DNA of 64,000 bases from Nanobdellota archaeon (GCA_021813435.1 JAKAKR010000014.1:1-64000), one strand, 5' to 3'. Positions 48,850 through 58,482 are shown, counted from the first letter of the stretch. Made by a program: numbers and translations. The notes: generated by a model from the letters alone, not told the origin.

Positions 48850-49395
48850 CTATTTAAGAATTTTGTTTTTTTCTGCTAATACATTCCGTTCATTCCACAG
48901 AAAATCCTTTACGCTTGCTGATTTGAAATCAGGATAGGTCCATGCAAAATCCTGCGGTCCATCCTTCTTGAACATTAGGGTCAGTTCTGCATAGATTCCC
49001 TTGCCCAGATAGATGCGGTGCGTAAAATTTTTTGTGCTCACCAGTATCACGTTGGTGATAGTAAGATATCCGGGGTCAAGATTGATCTGGCGTTTGCTAT
49101 TAATGCTAAACCCTTTCTCAAGCGTATTGGTGTATATCTTGATTGCAGCAATGTCTTCAGGGTTGATCAATCGCTCAAACACCACAATCTGTTTGTACAC
49201 CTTGCCCTGCATCTCTGCATCATAATACTTCGTATACGCAGAAAATTCGTATTCTGGAAAAATATCTTTTACCGGACCATACTGCATGCAGAGCGCATTC
49301 TGCGCTTCAAGCGCAAAGCTTCTGGATTTTTCTGTATACATGATACTGACAAACAATCGCGCCTTTCGGTCCGCATGAAGATGTGATTGCGACAT
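48850..49395 (-). CDS. DUF4416-family protein
   Basis: The 181-residue protein matches DUF4416: ARLFVSIMY near the start, KQIVVFERLI, INLDPGYLTITNVILVSTKN, HRIYLGKGIYAELTL and FAWTYPDFKS. Its function is unknown. GGGGT 6 nt before the ATG at 49395 fixes the start. AlaX follows 18 nt downstream, so they may share a transcript. Confidence 0.85.
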   Translation of the reverse strand: MSQSHLHADRKARLFVSIMYTEKSRSFALEAQNALCMQYGPVKDIFPEYEFSAYTKYYDAEMQGKVYKQIVVFERLINPEDIAAIKIYTNTLEKGFSINSKRQINLDPGYLTITNVILVSTKNFTHRIYLGKGIYAELTLMFKKDGPQDFAWTYPDFKSASVKDFLWNERNVLAEKNKILK

Positions 49396-49447
49396 ATTAT
49401 ACCCCAAAGAATGCTTCTGTATCATCATACACTGATTTACACTGATT

Positions 49448-50140
49448 CTACTCTTTGACAAATACTAGTATATTCCCGCGTCCTTTCTTGATCTTTTTGA
49501 TCTTTCCTTCATGTTCAAGATGCGAGACAATAAGGCTTATCTTTCCTTCGGAGAGTGGGATTTGTTTGCGCAGATCCTTTTGGGTCATGCGCTTCTCTTT
49601 CTTGATAAGATGCAATACTTTTTTACCATACTCGTCACTGATCTGTTCTTCATGATGATGCGCGTGTTGTCTGGATTTTTTATGCTTGAAAAGATAGAAC
49701 GCGGCAACACCTACTGCAATGATTGCAATAACTCCTAGGAGGATGCTTAGCCAATTGATCGGATTTTCTTTCGGCTCAATTGCAGGTTCAGTGAAGTTTG
49801 TCTCAATAATGACTGGCTTATGGATTGATGGCGCAAGAACCATATCAATAATGTACTCTCCATTATTATCTGTGACTGTAATGTTCTCTTCAGCATAACC
49901 TTCTTGCGCGTACGCCTTTAGCGCGTATTCACCAGGCGGCACATTGAATCCATAGGTGCCATTCTTTGCAATAAATATTTGGTTAGGCACAGTATTGATC
50001 TCTATACGTACATCATTCACTTTTTGCAACGCAAGATCATATACTGCCCCATGGATGAGTGCTGCATGGACTGCAGGGGTCATGAATAGCGCCAGAACAA
50101 GCAATACACTAATTATCCCCTTTAGTCCCGAATAACGCAT
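49448..50140 (-). CDS. Membrane-anchored HTH regulator with carboxypeptidase-like domain
   Basis: The 230-residue protein has a signal peptide (to about 26), a CarboxypepD_reg-like beta domain outside the membrane (VYDLALQKVNDVRIEINT...), one TM at about 128-148, and a cytoplasmic winged helix-turn-helix (MTQKDLRKQIPLSEGKISLIVSHLEHEGKIKK). Such one-component membrane regulators are known in archaea. TTTATATATTTT upstream of the ATG at 50140 makes it leaderless. Confidence 0.8.
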   Translation of the reverse strand: MRYSGLKGIISVLLVLALFMTPAVHAALIHGAVYDLALQKVNDVRIEINTVPNQIFIAKNGTYGFNVPPGEYALKAYAQEGYAEENITVTDNNGEYIIDMVLAPSIHKPVIIETNFTEPAIEPKENPINWLSILLGVIAIIAVGVAAFYLFKHKKSRQHAHHHEEQISDEYGKKVLHLIKKEKRMTQKDLRKQIPLSEGKISLIVSHLEHEGKIKKIKKGRGNILVFVKE

Positions 50141-50387
50141 GGGTGCATGAATGATGCTCTATTTATATATTTTCTTAAATAATATTCGCGACTACTGTAG
50201 GAATGATGACGCGTTTATTTTGTAAAATAATAAAAATACGCATTTGAAACAAAGATGTGTTAATATCTCCCCTGGAAAAGTAAAAAGAGTTCAAATTAAG
50301 CGTCGTAAAGCTTTAAAAGGATTAATAAACTTTTAAAAAAAACGTTCTGGAAGTATGTTTATAAATAAGATGCACGTTAGTGGCAGT

Positions 50388-50472
50388 ATTGCGTATCAAC
50401 ACTGATGTTGCAAGAGATTGTTAAGTGGGTGGGGAAACCCCGATAAGTTAAAACAAAAAACAGAGGAAACCA
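50388..50472 (+). promoter_or_regulatory. Structured 5' leader of the secreted coiled-coil gene
   Basis: GTTTATAAATAAG at 50356-50368 predicts a start near 50388-50395. The 80-nt leader contains the hairpin GGGG-AAA-CCCC (50431-50441 region) and ends with GAGGAAACC as ribosome binding site. The long gap 50141-50387 is otherwise AT-rich, with the promoter of the divergent gene. Confidence 0.4.
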
Positions 50473-51606
50473 ATGAAAACAAACGATTTGTTGAAAACAA
50501 CAATGCTCGCATTCGTGGTGATGCTTGCATTGGTAAGTGTCGGATTTGTACGTGCAGACAATAATAGCACTGATCCGGTCAATACCACACTCAATCAGGC
50601 ATTGAATGTCCGCCACGACCATCTTGCTTGTAAGGTTGACTATTCTAACACCCAACTCGACCTTATCCAGAAATATGTGACTGTGGATCCCGCATTTGAT
50701 GCTGCAAAAACGCAACTTGATGCAGACATGACCACATTAAAGACGTATCTTGACGCAGGGAACCAGACTGCATTCGATGCATTCGTGTCAACAACACTGC
50801 GCAAGGATATCCAGGATGCAAACAGCAAGGCGCAGGATGTCAAGAAGAATTTCAAGAATTACAATATCACTGATGATGCGCGCGCTAGATTCAGGACAGA
50901 TTTGAAGGCCGCAGTTGCAAACTACAACGATTGCATCAGCGACAAGGAAAAGAAGATGTCTGAAGTCATGCTGAACCATTATGAAAATGTAGAGTCAAAG
51001 TGGGCAAAGGACACTGCAAACCTTGAGGCCAAAAATATCAGCACTGATGACATGAACGCAGTGAACGCTGAATTCCAGACAAAGCTTGATACATTAAAAG
51101 GACTTATCGATGCAGGCAACTGGAGCGGCGCTAAAGACTATCTTGAGACATTGCGCCAGGATCATCTCCATTTCTGGGCGAGATTTGAAGAAGGACGATT
51201 GAAAGGGTACATCCAGAAGGTCGAGCCGCTTGCAGAAAAATACAACCAAACGCAAAACATCGATGATATGAAAGAGCGACTCTCTGAAATCGAGAATTAT
51301 ACTGCGCCCGAATACCAATTCCAGGAAGGGGATCAGGACAGGGTCTGGGACACATTAAAGAATACTACCAAAGAACTCCAGAACACCAACAAGGAGCTTC
51401 TCAAGCAGCAGCGCGAGCAGGAACGCGAGGATCGTAAGGACCAGCAGGAAGAAGTAAAGCAGCAGCGCGAACAGCAACGTGAGGCGGCAAAGCAACAGCA
51501 GGAAGAAGTAGAACAGCAGCGTGAACAAAACAAGGAAGCAAATGGCAATGGTTCTGAACCGCAAGGACAGGGCAATGGTTCGAATGGTTCGCGATCTGAA
51601 GAATAA
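50473..51606 (+). CDS. Secreted coiled-coil protein
   Basis: The 377-residue protein has a signal peptide (TTMLAFVVMLALVSVGFVRA, cleavage near 29) and a helical extracellular region with repeated D-x3-A/A-x2-L units, then a Gln/Glu/Arg-rich C-terminal coiled coil (about 300-350) and a Gly/Asn/Ser-rich end. Many Asn-x-Ser/Thr sites are present for N-glycosylation. A surface or filament-forming role is likely. The lipoprotein gene follows 14 nt after its stop. Confidence 0.7.
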   Translation: MKTNDLLKTTMLAFVVMLALVSVGFVRADNNSTDPVNTTLNQALNVRHDHLACKVDYSNTQLDLIQKYVTVDPAFDAAKTQLDADMTTLKTYLDAGNQTAFDAFVSTTLRKDIQDANSKAQDVKKNFKNYNITDDARARFRTDLKAAVANYNDCISDKEKKMSEVMLNHYENVESKWAKDTANLEAKNISTDDMNAVNAEFQTKLDTLKGLIDAGNWSGAKDYLETLRQDHLHFWARFEEGRLKGYIQKVEPLAEKYNQTQNIDDMKERLSEIENYTAPEYQFQEGDQDRVWDTLKNTTKELQNTNKELLKQQREQEREDRKDQQEEVKQQREQQREAAKQQQEEVEQQREQNKEANGNGSEPQGQGNGSNGSRSEE

Positions 51607-51620
51607 GAGGTGCAATGAAC

Positions 51621-51863
51621 ATGAAAACCGCAACAACACTCTTCGTTATCGGCATCTTTGCCCTCGCAATCCTGGTATCTGCATGCAGCAAGGCTACACC
51701 GCCTGCAACAAACGGAAATACTGCAGCTTCCGGAAACGCTGCAACCGCAACCGGCAATGGCAACACATCTACCCTTGATGCCGGCGCAGATTCGCAGGCA
51801 AATGCCCCGTCTGACCCCGGAACACTCGACAATACCTCTGTATCGACGAGCGTTCCGCAATAA
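51621..51863 (+). CDS. Small lipoprotein (lipobox)
   Basis: The 80-residue protein begins MKTATTLFVIGIFALAILVS and continues AC, so V-S-A-C forms a lipobox, then a disordered Thr/Ala/Asn-rich mature part. This is a plausible Lgt substrate, in a window that also encodes Lgt. GAGGTG at 51607-51612 spaced 8 nt from the ATG at 51621 selects that start over the ATG at 51615. It follows the coiled-coil protein gene by 14 nt. Confidence 0.8.
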   Translation: MKTATTLFVIGIFALAILVSACSKATPPATNGNTAASGNAATATGNGNTSTLDAGADSQANAPSDPGTLDNTSVSTSVPQ

Positions 51864-51948
51864 ACACCAGAATTTTTTCTTTTTATCTTTTTATTCTTTC
51901 ATTCTTTCTTTCCACTACTTTTTTATATGCATGCATGTTGCAGGGTTC

Positions 51949-52395
51949 ATGGTCAAGGGAAAATTCGGGCGATTCTGGACTCATGCAGTCGAGCGATTGT
52001 TTGACCTTGACAAGATCACTTTCGAGGATATCCTCATCAGGGAATCAGTGATCGGAGATATCATGGATTTTGCGCAGGAAAACCATCCCAAAGAATTTGT
52101 CGCATTCTTCCATGGCATCATCAGAAAAAAGCAGCTCATCATCGATGCTCTGGTCTATAATGAATTCTCTGCCTCAGAGAATTCTGCAGCGCCGATCTTC
52201 CACTTTGCAGACAAGAGCTTTTATGGCAGTGTCCACAGCCATCCTGGCCCGAGCAACAGGCCTTCGCGCGCAGACATCAGTTTTTTTCACAAGACCGGAA
52301 TAATCCATGCCATTATCTGCAGGCCTTACACGCGCGAATCAGTGCGATTCTACACGCAAAATGGCGAACCAGTAACTATTAAAACAATCCCTTAA
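51949..52395 (+). CDS. JAMM/MPN metalloprotease-like protein
   Basis: The 148-residue protein has the JAMM motif HSHPGPSNRPSRADISFF with an upstream Glu, the zinc set of MPN+ isopeptidases. Archaeal members can process SAMP- or ubiquitin-like conjugates, though no partner is in the window. TTTTATATG (51920-51928) about 25 nt before the ATG at 51949 makes it leaderless. The U32 gene follows 13 nt later. Confidence 0.85.
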   Translation: MVKGKFGRFWTHAVERLFDLDKITFEDILIRESVIGDIMDFAQENHPKEFVAFFHGIIRKKQLIIDALVYNEFSASENSAAPIFHFADKSFYGSVHSHPGPSNRPSRADISFFHKTGIIHAIICRPYTRESVRFYTQNGEPVTIKTIP

Positions 52396-52408
52396 TCGGT
52401 ACGGTATC

Positions 52409-53695
52409 ATGAAACAAAAAACCCGTGCATCCCTGCAATCCTGTCCGAAGATTCTTGCGCCTGCCGGGGATTTCATTGCACTGCAGGCAGCACTTGCCGC
52501 AGGTGCTGACGAGATCTATTTTGGCATCAAGGGACTCAATATGCGTGCAGGCGCAAAAAATTTCTCATTGCAGGATATGAAGACCATTGCAGCGCAATGC
52601 CATGCGCGAGGGGCAAAAGCGCTTCTTGCGCTCAACACCATTGTCTACGAACATGAGGAACGCATGGTCGCAAAAATATTGCGCGCAGCAAAATCTGCAG
52701 GAATCGATGCAGTGATCGCCTGGGACCAAAGCGTCATCCAGGAATGTGTCGCGCGCAAAATCCCTGTCCATCTCTCGACGCAAAACAGCATCAGCAATTA
52801 CGCATCCCTTGCATTTGCAAAAAAGAACATCCGAACGCTCAGACGAGTGGTGCTTGCGCGCGAATGCAACCTTAAGGATATTAAATCCATCATCGCAAAG
52901 ATCAGGAAGAACAGGCTCAATGTCGAGATCGAGGTCTTTATCCATGGCGCGATGTGCATTGCAGTATCCGGGCGATGTTTCATGAGTCACGAACTGTTCA
53001 ACAAAAGCGCAAACCGCGGGGAATGCCTGCAACCCTGCAGGAGAAAATACACTGTCACGCTCCATGATCGTGAAGAGCAGCACGCGATCGAACTCGGCGA
53101 TGATTATGTCATGAGCCCTAAGGATCTTTGCACCATTGATTTTATCGATCAGTTGATCGATGCAGGAATCGAGGTCTTCAAGATCGAGGGCAGAAACCGC
53201 AGCCCGGAATATGTCGCGACAACAGTTGAAGAATACCGCAGAATCATCGAGTATTATCTTGCGCATCGCGCAGAAATAAAACGCAACGCAGATGCGCGTC
53301 GCGCGTTTACTGCGCTCAAGAAATCCGCGCGTATGCAGCTGGAAACTGTCTATCATCGCGGCTTTTCATCAGGATTTTATCTGGGAAAACCCGTCGATGA
53401 ATACACGAAAGAATATGGGAGCAGCGCTGCAGAGAAAAAAGATTATGTCGGAAAAATCATCAATTACTATGCAAAACCCGGTGTTGCGCTTGTCAAGATA
53501 GAATCTACATCCATTGCTGCAGGGGATGCAGTGATGATTCAAGGAACAACAACTGGCGTTTTCCGGCAGAAATTAGGAACAGTGCTCCATGATGCTGTGG
53601 CAGTGCCCAAAGCAGTGAAGGGTATGGAGGTCAGTTTCAAGACTGAAAAACTCGCGCGCAAGAATGATCTCGTCTATAAGATCAGCAGACGATAA
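52409..53695 (+). CDS. Peptidase U32-family protein (TrhP/RlhA-like)
   Basis: The 428-residue protein starts LAPAGDFIALQAALAAGADEIYFG and has the U32 signature E-VFIHGAMCIAVSGRCFMS-x9-NRGECLQPCR with its cysteine cluster. Bacterial relatives add hydroxyl groups to tRNA wobble uridine (TrhP) or to 23S rRNA (RlhA), so RNA modification is the better guess than proteolysis. The C-terminal beta domain (about 340-425) is present. It lies just after the JAMM gene on the same strand. Confidence 0.9.
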   Translation: MKQKTRASLQSCPKILAPAGDFIALQAALAAGADEIYFGIKGLNMRAGAKNFSLQDMKTIAAQCHARGAKALLALNTIVYEHEERMVAKILRAAKSAGIDAVIAWDQSVIQECVARKIPVHLSTQNSISNYASLAFAKKNIRTLRRVVLARECNLKDIKSIIAKIRKNRLNVEIEVFIHGAMCIAVSGRCFMSHELFNKSANRGECLQPCRRKYTVTLHDREEQHAIELGDDYVMSPKDLCTIDFIDQLIDAGIEVFKIEGRNRSPEYVATTVEEYRRIIEYYLAHRAEIKRNADARRAFTALKKSARMQLETVYHRGFSSGFYLGKPVDEYTKEYGSSAAEKKDYVGKIINYYAKPGVALVKIESTSIAAGDAVMIQGTTTGVFRQKLGTVLHDAVAVPKAVKGMEVSFKTEKLARKNDLVYKISRR

Positions 53696-53745
53696 TTGCA
53701 AAAGAACTATGCCGTATGCGTTTGATCCCCACGTTTGTTATGGCA

Positions 53746-54105
53746 TTATTGCCGTTTCTCGACAAGATGCTGGTATCCCTTGATAACTATTTTTGTGCCT
53801 TCGTGGGTGATAAAGATTTCCTCGAGATCATTGACGACAATATCATTGCCCTCAAGATAATAGGATACATTGAGTCCGATGATGCGGATCTTTTCAGTAT
53901 TAGTGAATTCATAGGTGAGTGCCGGAAATTCCCCTGTCTTGTGGGGGTTATTGACAGTGTAGAGCCTGATGGTTGCAGTCTTGTATTCTGCGCCATCGGC
54001 CGAGGGAGTCCTGCTGATAAGAACGCTTGTTGTTTTCTGTTTGATAACAGGATCTTTTGGATTTTTGATAATTTTTAATTTTGGTCCGAATAATTTTTTG
54101 AGCAT
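53746..54105 (-). CDS. Hypothetical protein, 119 residues
   Basis: The protein is mostly beta strands (ATIRLYTVNNP, PALTYEFTNTEKIRIIGLNVSYYLEGNDIVVNDLEEIFITHEGTKIVI), with a basic N-terminus that could be membrane-associated. No family is recognised. GTTTATATG close to the ATG and CTATTTAAAC further up could be promoters. The 204-nt gap to 54310 shows no gene I can support. Confidence 0.5.
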   Translation of the reverse strand: MLKKLFGPKLKIIKNPKDPVIKQKTTSVLISRTPSADGAEYKTATIRLYTVNNPHKTGEFPALTYEFTNTEKIRIIGLNVSYYLEGNDIVVNDLEEIFITHEGTKIVIKGYQHLVEKRQ

Positions 54106-54309
54106 AACATCTTCATATAAACTTTGTTTAAATAGTTTATGATTATTCGACAGCTATGAAGTGGTGGTGGCAGTAAGGAAATAATGCTGTGAAACCAGAG
54201 TATGACAGATATCGCAGTAGAGATAGTGTAAACGGAATGGAAAGGCCCGGACTTAGTTGTATGAGCAATTCTCAAGTATGTTCCAAGTATCTTCTTGGTG
54301 AAATTTTTT

Positions 54310-56136
54310 TTATCTACGTGATTTTCCTATCTGCTCATTCCATAATCGCGCGTAGAGTCCGCTTTTGCGGATAAGTTTCTGATGGGTCCCTATTTCACAA
54401 ATTTTCCCATGCTCAAGAACGTGGATAGTGTCTGCATGCGCAATCGTTGATAAGCGATGCGCAATCATGATAATAATGATGTGCGGTCGCTCCTTTCTGA
54501 TCCGCTCGATTGTTCTTGTGATGGTACGTTCAGTGATTGAATCTAGACTGCTTGTCGCTTCGTCAAAGATGAGAATGTCAGGATTTCTTAAGAGTGCTCG
54601 GGCGATTGCAAGGCGTTGACGTTCTCCGCCGGAAATCTTAATGCCGCCCTCACCAATTTTAGTGTTTAATCCTTTGCCTCCCCGTTCAATGATTGAAGTG
54701 ATTGATGCAAGCCTTAACGCTTCAAGACACGCCGCATCTGTCGCATCAGGCTGGATAAATAATAGGTTTTCCCTGATGGTTCCTGCAAAAAGTTGCGTAT
54801 CCTGTGATACAATACCGACATGCTTTCTGAACGCATCATAATCAATGGTTTTGGCATCAATCGCATTGATAAGGATTTTTCCACTGTTTGGCGTATAGAG
54901 TCCGATGAGTAATTTGATAATAGTGCTCTTGCCTGACCCGGATTGTCCTGCAAACGCAACAGTTGTCCCGCGCTTGATGGTAAATGTCACATGAGTGATT
55001 GACGCATCAAGACTGCTCGGATAATGGAATGAAACATCCTTGAATACAATCTCATCTGCGCTGGAAAGGATCCTTGCATTCTTTGGTTTTCGTTCTGGGG
55101 GTATACGTAATGTCTCTTCAAGTTGGTCATAACTTGCACGCGCTTCCTGATATTGTTGCAGAACATCGCCAAGATTTCCGAGCGGCCCGAATACAAAAAA
55201 GGAGTAGATCATGAGCGTAAAGAACGCGCCGATTGTGATCCCGTGGTAATAGATCAGTGCAAGCATAATCAGGAGGATGACTGATCGCGTAAGATTCACG
55301 ATTGTTCCTTGGATGAAACTGAGTTTGCGTACAAGTTTTATCTTTTTCAATTCGAGATGCATGATCTTGTCATTGCTGCTGTTGAGACGATGGATCTCTT
55401 GAGTTTCAAGCCCTAAGCTTTTTACAAGCTCTACATTACGTAATGTTTCAGTCGTCATTCCTGCAAGTTCACGCGATTCGGCAAGGATGCTTTTTTGCGC
55501 TTCGCGGATGCGTTTGCTGATGACAATTGACGCGATCGCGATAATTGGGATGCTGCACAAAAATGCGACTCCGATGACCCAATGGGTTGCAAATGAATAG
55601 ATGAGAACAAAAATCACGCCGATCATTGAGAAAAAAACTACATTGATGAGTCCAGTAATCGCGTTTTGCATGTCAAGCTTTGCTTTCTGGAGTATCTGGA
55701 GCAATTCTCCGGACCGTTGATCCTCAAAGATCGCGTAGGGCAATGAAAGCACATGATGCACACTTTTTGCGTAGAGCGATGTCCCAACTTTTTGGCTCAT
55801 GACATTGACATAATAGTCCTGAAAATTTTTTGCGATACGGGACACTAATGCTGCCCCAACTGCTGCAAGGAGCAGTAACATGACGCCTCGAAAGAACGCT
55901 GATCGGGTAAGATTTGCAAAATTAGTCGCATAATTATCGACGATTATTCGTAGGATGAGCGGGTCAAGTAATGAGAATACCTGATTTATCGTCGCAAGAA
56001 GTAACGCAAGAGCTAATAGCCAGCGGTATTCTTTCAGATATGAAAAAATTTTTCGTAAATGACTCTGCTTTTGGTCTGGTCGGGTTTTCAGATTTTTCTG
56101 AGTTTTTTGGTCCTTCGAGGTTTTGCGGTCTTGCAT
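54310..56136 (-). CDS. ABC exporter, fused permease and ATPase
   Basis: The 608-residue half-transporter has six TM segments (about 35-310) and a nucleotide-binding domain with Walker A GQSGSGKSTI, Q-loop VSQD, signature KISGGERQRLAIARALL, Walker B LIFDEATSSLD and H-loop IAHRLS. It works as a dimer and exports lipids, peptides or drugs. The first 25 residues are Lys/Gln-rich and unusual. It appears monocistronic. Confidence 0.92.
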   Translation of the reverse strand: MQDRKTSKDQKTQKNLKTRPDQKQSHLRKIFSYLKEYRWLLALALLLATINQVFSLLDPLILRIIVDNYATNFANLTRSAFFRGVMLLLLAAVGAALVSRIAKNFQDYYVNVMSQKVGTSLYAKSVHHVLSLPYAIFEDQRSGELLQILQKAKLDMQNAITGLINVVFFSMIGVIFVLIYSFATHWVIGVAFLCSIPIIAIASIVISKRIREAQKSILAESRELAGMTTETLRNVELVKSLGLETQEIHRLNSSNDKIMHLELKKIKLVRKLSFIQGTIVNLTRSVILLIMLALIYYHGITIGAFFTLMIYSFFVFGPLGNLGDVLQQYQEARASYDQLEETLRIPPERKPKNARILSSADEIVFKDVSFHYPSSLDASITHVTFTIKRGTTVAFAGQSGSGKSTIIKLLIGLYTPNSGKILINAIDAKTIDYDAFRKHVGIVSQDTQLFAGTIRENLLFIQPDATDAACLEALRLASITSIIERGGKGLNTKIGEGGIKISGGERQRLAIARALLRNPDILIFDEATSSLDSITERTITRTIERIRKERPHIIIIMIAHRLSTIAHADTIHVLEHGKICEIGTHQKLIRKSGLYARLWNEQIGKSRR

Positions 56137-56345
56137 AGAGTTACGATTTTTTTATGATTTTATTGAATTTTTTGTTTTACAGATTTTTTCCCCTAAGAGG
56201 ATACTTGCGATAGTTGGTATCTTTTATATAGTTTTTCATAAGATTTAAAAAACATACAGAATTTACCATACTATAACAGCAGCATCACAAAAAATAGACC
56301 CCAAAAAAGATAGAATAGGTTCAATAAAAGACAAGTTCAAAAAAG

Positions 56346-57122
56346 ATGACAAAACTCATTTCATGGAATGTGAATGGACTGCGCGCAGTGCTCCAGAAAG
56401 GATTTCTTAAATATCTTGAGAAAGAGGACGCGGATATCGTCTGCCTGCAGGAGACAAAACTGGACCATGAAAAAACCATCCCCTTCAAGGATTATCCCTA
56501 TGTCTATTGGAGCTGTGCAGACAAGAAAGGATACAGCGGGACTGCCGTACTCTCGAAGATAAAACCGCTCCACGCGTATTACGGGATAACACTGCAGGAC
56601 CATGATCATGATGATCCTGATGATCCTGAAGGACGCATCATCACCCTTGAGTTTGCAGCATATTTTCTCGTCACAGTCTATACGCCGAACTCGCAGCGCG
56701 GGCTTTTGCGCCTTGCATACCGCAAGAAATGGGACAAGGAATTCCTGGCGTTTCTCAAACAGCTGGAAAAGAAAAAACCCATCATCTTTTGCGGTGATCT
56801 GAATGTTGCGCATCAACCGATCGATCTTGCGCATCCTGCGTCAAACTATAACAAGACCGCAGGGTACACCCAGACAGAGATCGACGGCTTTGATCAGCTC
56901 ATCGCTGCCGGATTCATCGATACATTCCGCGTGTTCCACAAAGAATCCGGACAGTACTCTTGGTGGAGTTATATGTTCAATGCGCGGCAGAAGAATGTCG
57001 GGTGGCGGATTGACTATTTTTGCGTCTCAAAAACGCTTAAGCCAAAACTTGTCGACGCATTTATTCGTCCTGAGATCATGGGCTCGGATCATGCGCCTGT
57101 CGGACTCATACTCAAAGATTAA
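56346..57122 (+). CDS. xth: Exodeoxyribonuclease III / AP endonuclease
   Basis: The 258-residue enzyme has the EEP motifs: ISWNVNGLRA, CLQETKLD, GYSGTAVLSK, CGDLNVAHQPIDLA, GWRIDYF and GSDHAPVGL, which supply the catalytic Asp, Glu, Asn and His of base-excision-repair AP endonucleases. The length is the usual one. The upstream gap (56137-56345) contains TTTTATATAG near 56222 as a probable promoter. Confidence 0.96.
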   Translation: MTKLISWNVNGLRAVLQKGFLKYLEKEDADIVCLQETKLDHEKTIPFKDYPYVYWSCADKKGYSGTAVLSKIKPLHAYYGITLQDHDHDDPDDPEGRIITLEFAAYFLVTVYTPNSQRGLLRLAYRKKWDKEFLAFLKQLEKKKPIIFCGDLNVAHQPIDLAHPASNYNKTAGYTQTEIDGFDQLIAAGFIDTFRVFHKESGQYSWWSYMFNARQKNVGWRIDYFCVSKTLKPKLVDAFIRPEIMGSDHAPVGLILKD

Positions 57123-57170
57123 CTCTCTTTCTTTCTCTTTCCTTCTTGTTATTTTTCTTTATCCTTCCTG

Positions 57171-57671
57171 TTATTTTCGATTTTTTGTTTTCAGACTTTT
57201 GGGACGCACTGAGACATGCTGGAATTGTTTTTTTAGTTTCTCGTGGAGTGCAAGGAATTTTTTTCTGTTGATTGCGACACGCTTCCAGCGTTCGATCTCA
57301 ATATGGTCCTTTGCGTCACGCGGGATGATATGGAAATGTGCGTGAAAGACGTATTGTCCTGCGCTCTTCCCATTATTGAGCAGAACATTGCACCCGCCGT
57401 GGGTCTTGGTGATAATGCGCGCTGCAAGCTGCACGTGGTCAATAACATCATGCAGTACTTCTGGTGGCATGTTTGTCAGTTCAGGATAATGCGCTTTGGG
57501 AATGACAAGAATATGCGCGTCCTTGCCCTGGGGCAAATCCTCGGATTGGAATGCGATCGAGTGTCTGGTCCTGTGCAGTGTGAGAAAGGGGAGTCCGTTG
57601 GCGTGCGTCTGGCTCTTTCCTTTCACGAATCTGCAGAATTTGCAGGTGGTTTGCTTGTTTTTTGGCAGCAT
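57171..57671 (-). CDS. HIT-family hydrolase
   Basis: The 166-residue protein has an N-terminal CKFC zinc-like pair, ILVIPKAHYPEL, GCNVLLNNG and the HIT triad HAHFHIIPR, as in Hint/Fhit-like nucleotidyl hydrolases. GAGGT 6 nt before the ATG at 57671 selects this start over longer ones. It begins 4 nt after the LMW phosphatase stop, so the two are coupled. Confidence 0.9.
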   Translation of the reverse strand: MLPKNKQTTCKFCRFVKGKSQTHANGLPFLTLHRTRHSIAFQSEDLPQGKDAHILVIPKAHYPELTNMPPEVLHDVIDHVQLAARIITKTHGGCNVLLNNGKSAGQYVFHAHFHIIPRDAKDHIEIERWKRVAINRKKFLALHEKLKKQFQHVSVRPKSLKTKNRK

Positions 57672-57675
57672 CTTT

Positions 57676-58185
57676 TTACCTCTTCTCTTCATTATTTGCG
57701 GTATTATTATTTTCTTGATACGCGCCAATATGCGCAAAAAATGCCGGCATAGCGTCGTTGATATATGTCACGGTTTTTTGCAGATGCGCCTGGCGTTTCG
57801 GGATGTTGGTGTTCGGGTCGTCCATGACATCTCCTAAATCCAATACTGATGTTTCGGTGTTATAACAGATCTTATTGAATAGTGGCGCGTGGATTCCGAA
57901 TTCTTCTTTGAGCAGTTCCTGATGATAGGACGCCATTGCAACGACAATATCGGCGGCATGCACTATTTCTGCAGTGATCTGGCGTTGGATATGGTCTGTC
58001 GGGTCGATATCAAATGTATGAAGAGTCGCAAGCGTTGTAGGATCTATGGGTTCAGGAGTTGCGATAGTTCCTGCAGAACTTATGGAGAATTCGTTGAGAT
58101 GATGCGCGGTGCAGTAGTGTTTTGCGCAGTACTCAGCGCTCATGCTCCGGAATATGTTTCCCGTGCAGATAAAAAGAATATTCAT
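57676..58185 (-). CDS. Low-molecular-weight protein phosphatase
   Basis: The 169-residue protein begins MNILFICTGNIFRS with the CX5R loop (CTGNIFR), and has DIVVAMASYHQELL and VMDDPNTN, where the DP Asp is the general acid. It dephosphorylates tyrosine or arsenate-like substrates. The HIT gene follows in the same transcript. Confidence 0.9.
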   Translation of the reverse strand: MNILFICTGNIFRSMSAEYCAKHYCTAHHLNEFSISSAGTIATPEPIDPTTLATLHTFDIDPTDHIQRQITAEIVHAADIVVAMASYHQELLKEEFGIHAPLFNKICYNTETSVLDLGDVMDDPNTNIPKRQAHLQKTVTYINDAMPAFFAHIGAYQENNNTANNEEKR

Positions 58186-58305
58186 ATCCGATTATTCTAT
58201 GCAACTTTTATAAAGGTATTCTTTTGGTTCTGGATTTTTTGCGGGAAAGAATGCGATGATCAAATGCACCAGAATCGCGTTATTGCGCTATGAAGATGAT
58301 TCTCA

Positions 58306-58482
58306 TCAATGCCTGCCGCAGGAACAGACACCATATTTCTGGCAGGTTCCCCTACAGAGTTGCGGACTTTCTTCGCTATATCCGACGACTGTACTTTGAT
58401 AGATGGAGCTACTGCTTGCATGGCTAGCATGATAGCTTGATTGCTGATATACTCCACTGCCGCTGCGTTGGTATTCGACCAT
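58306..58482 (-). CDS. Ser/Tyr-rich small protein with Cys4 end
   Basis: This 58-residue ORF has a Ser/Tyr/Gln-rich body and ends CRGTCQKYGVCSCGRH, a likely metal-binding Cys4 cluster. ATTTATAAATT about 26 nt before the ATG at 58482 marks a leaderless start in this frame and disfavours the overlapping 78-residue frame. No family is recognised. Confidence 0.5.
   Translation of the reverse strand: MVEYQRSGSGVYQQSSYHASHASSSSIYQSTVVGYSEESPQLCRGTCQKYGVCSCGRH

Noticed and set aside
51658..51948. N-terminal extension of the JAMM gene
   Set aside because: It overlaps the lipoprotein gene in another frame; a TATA box places the transcript start at 51949.
52565..53356. 263-residue antisense ORF inside the U32 gene
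   Set aside because: Shadow of a well-supported gene; no motif.
54189..54374. 61-residue plus-strand ORF before the ABC exporter
   Set aside because: It runs into the exporter gene on the other strand, and has no promoter, ribosome binding site or homology I can support.
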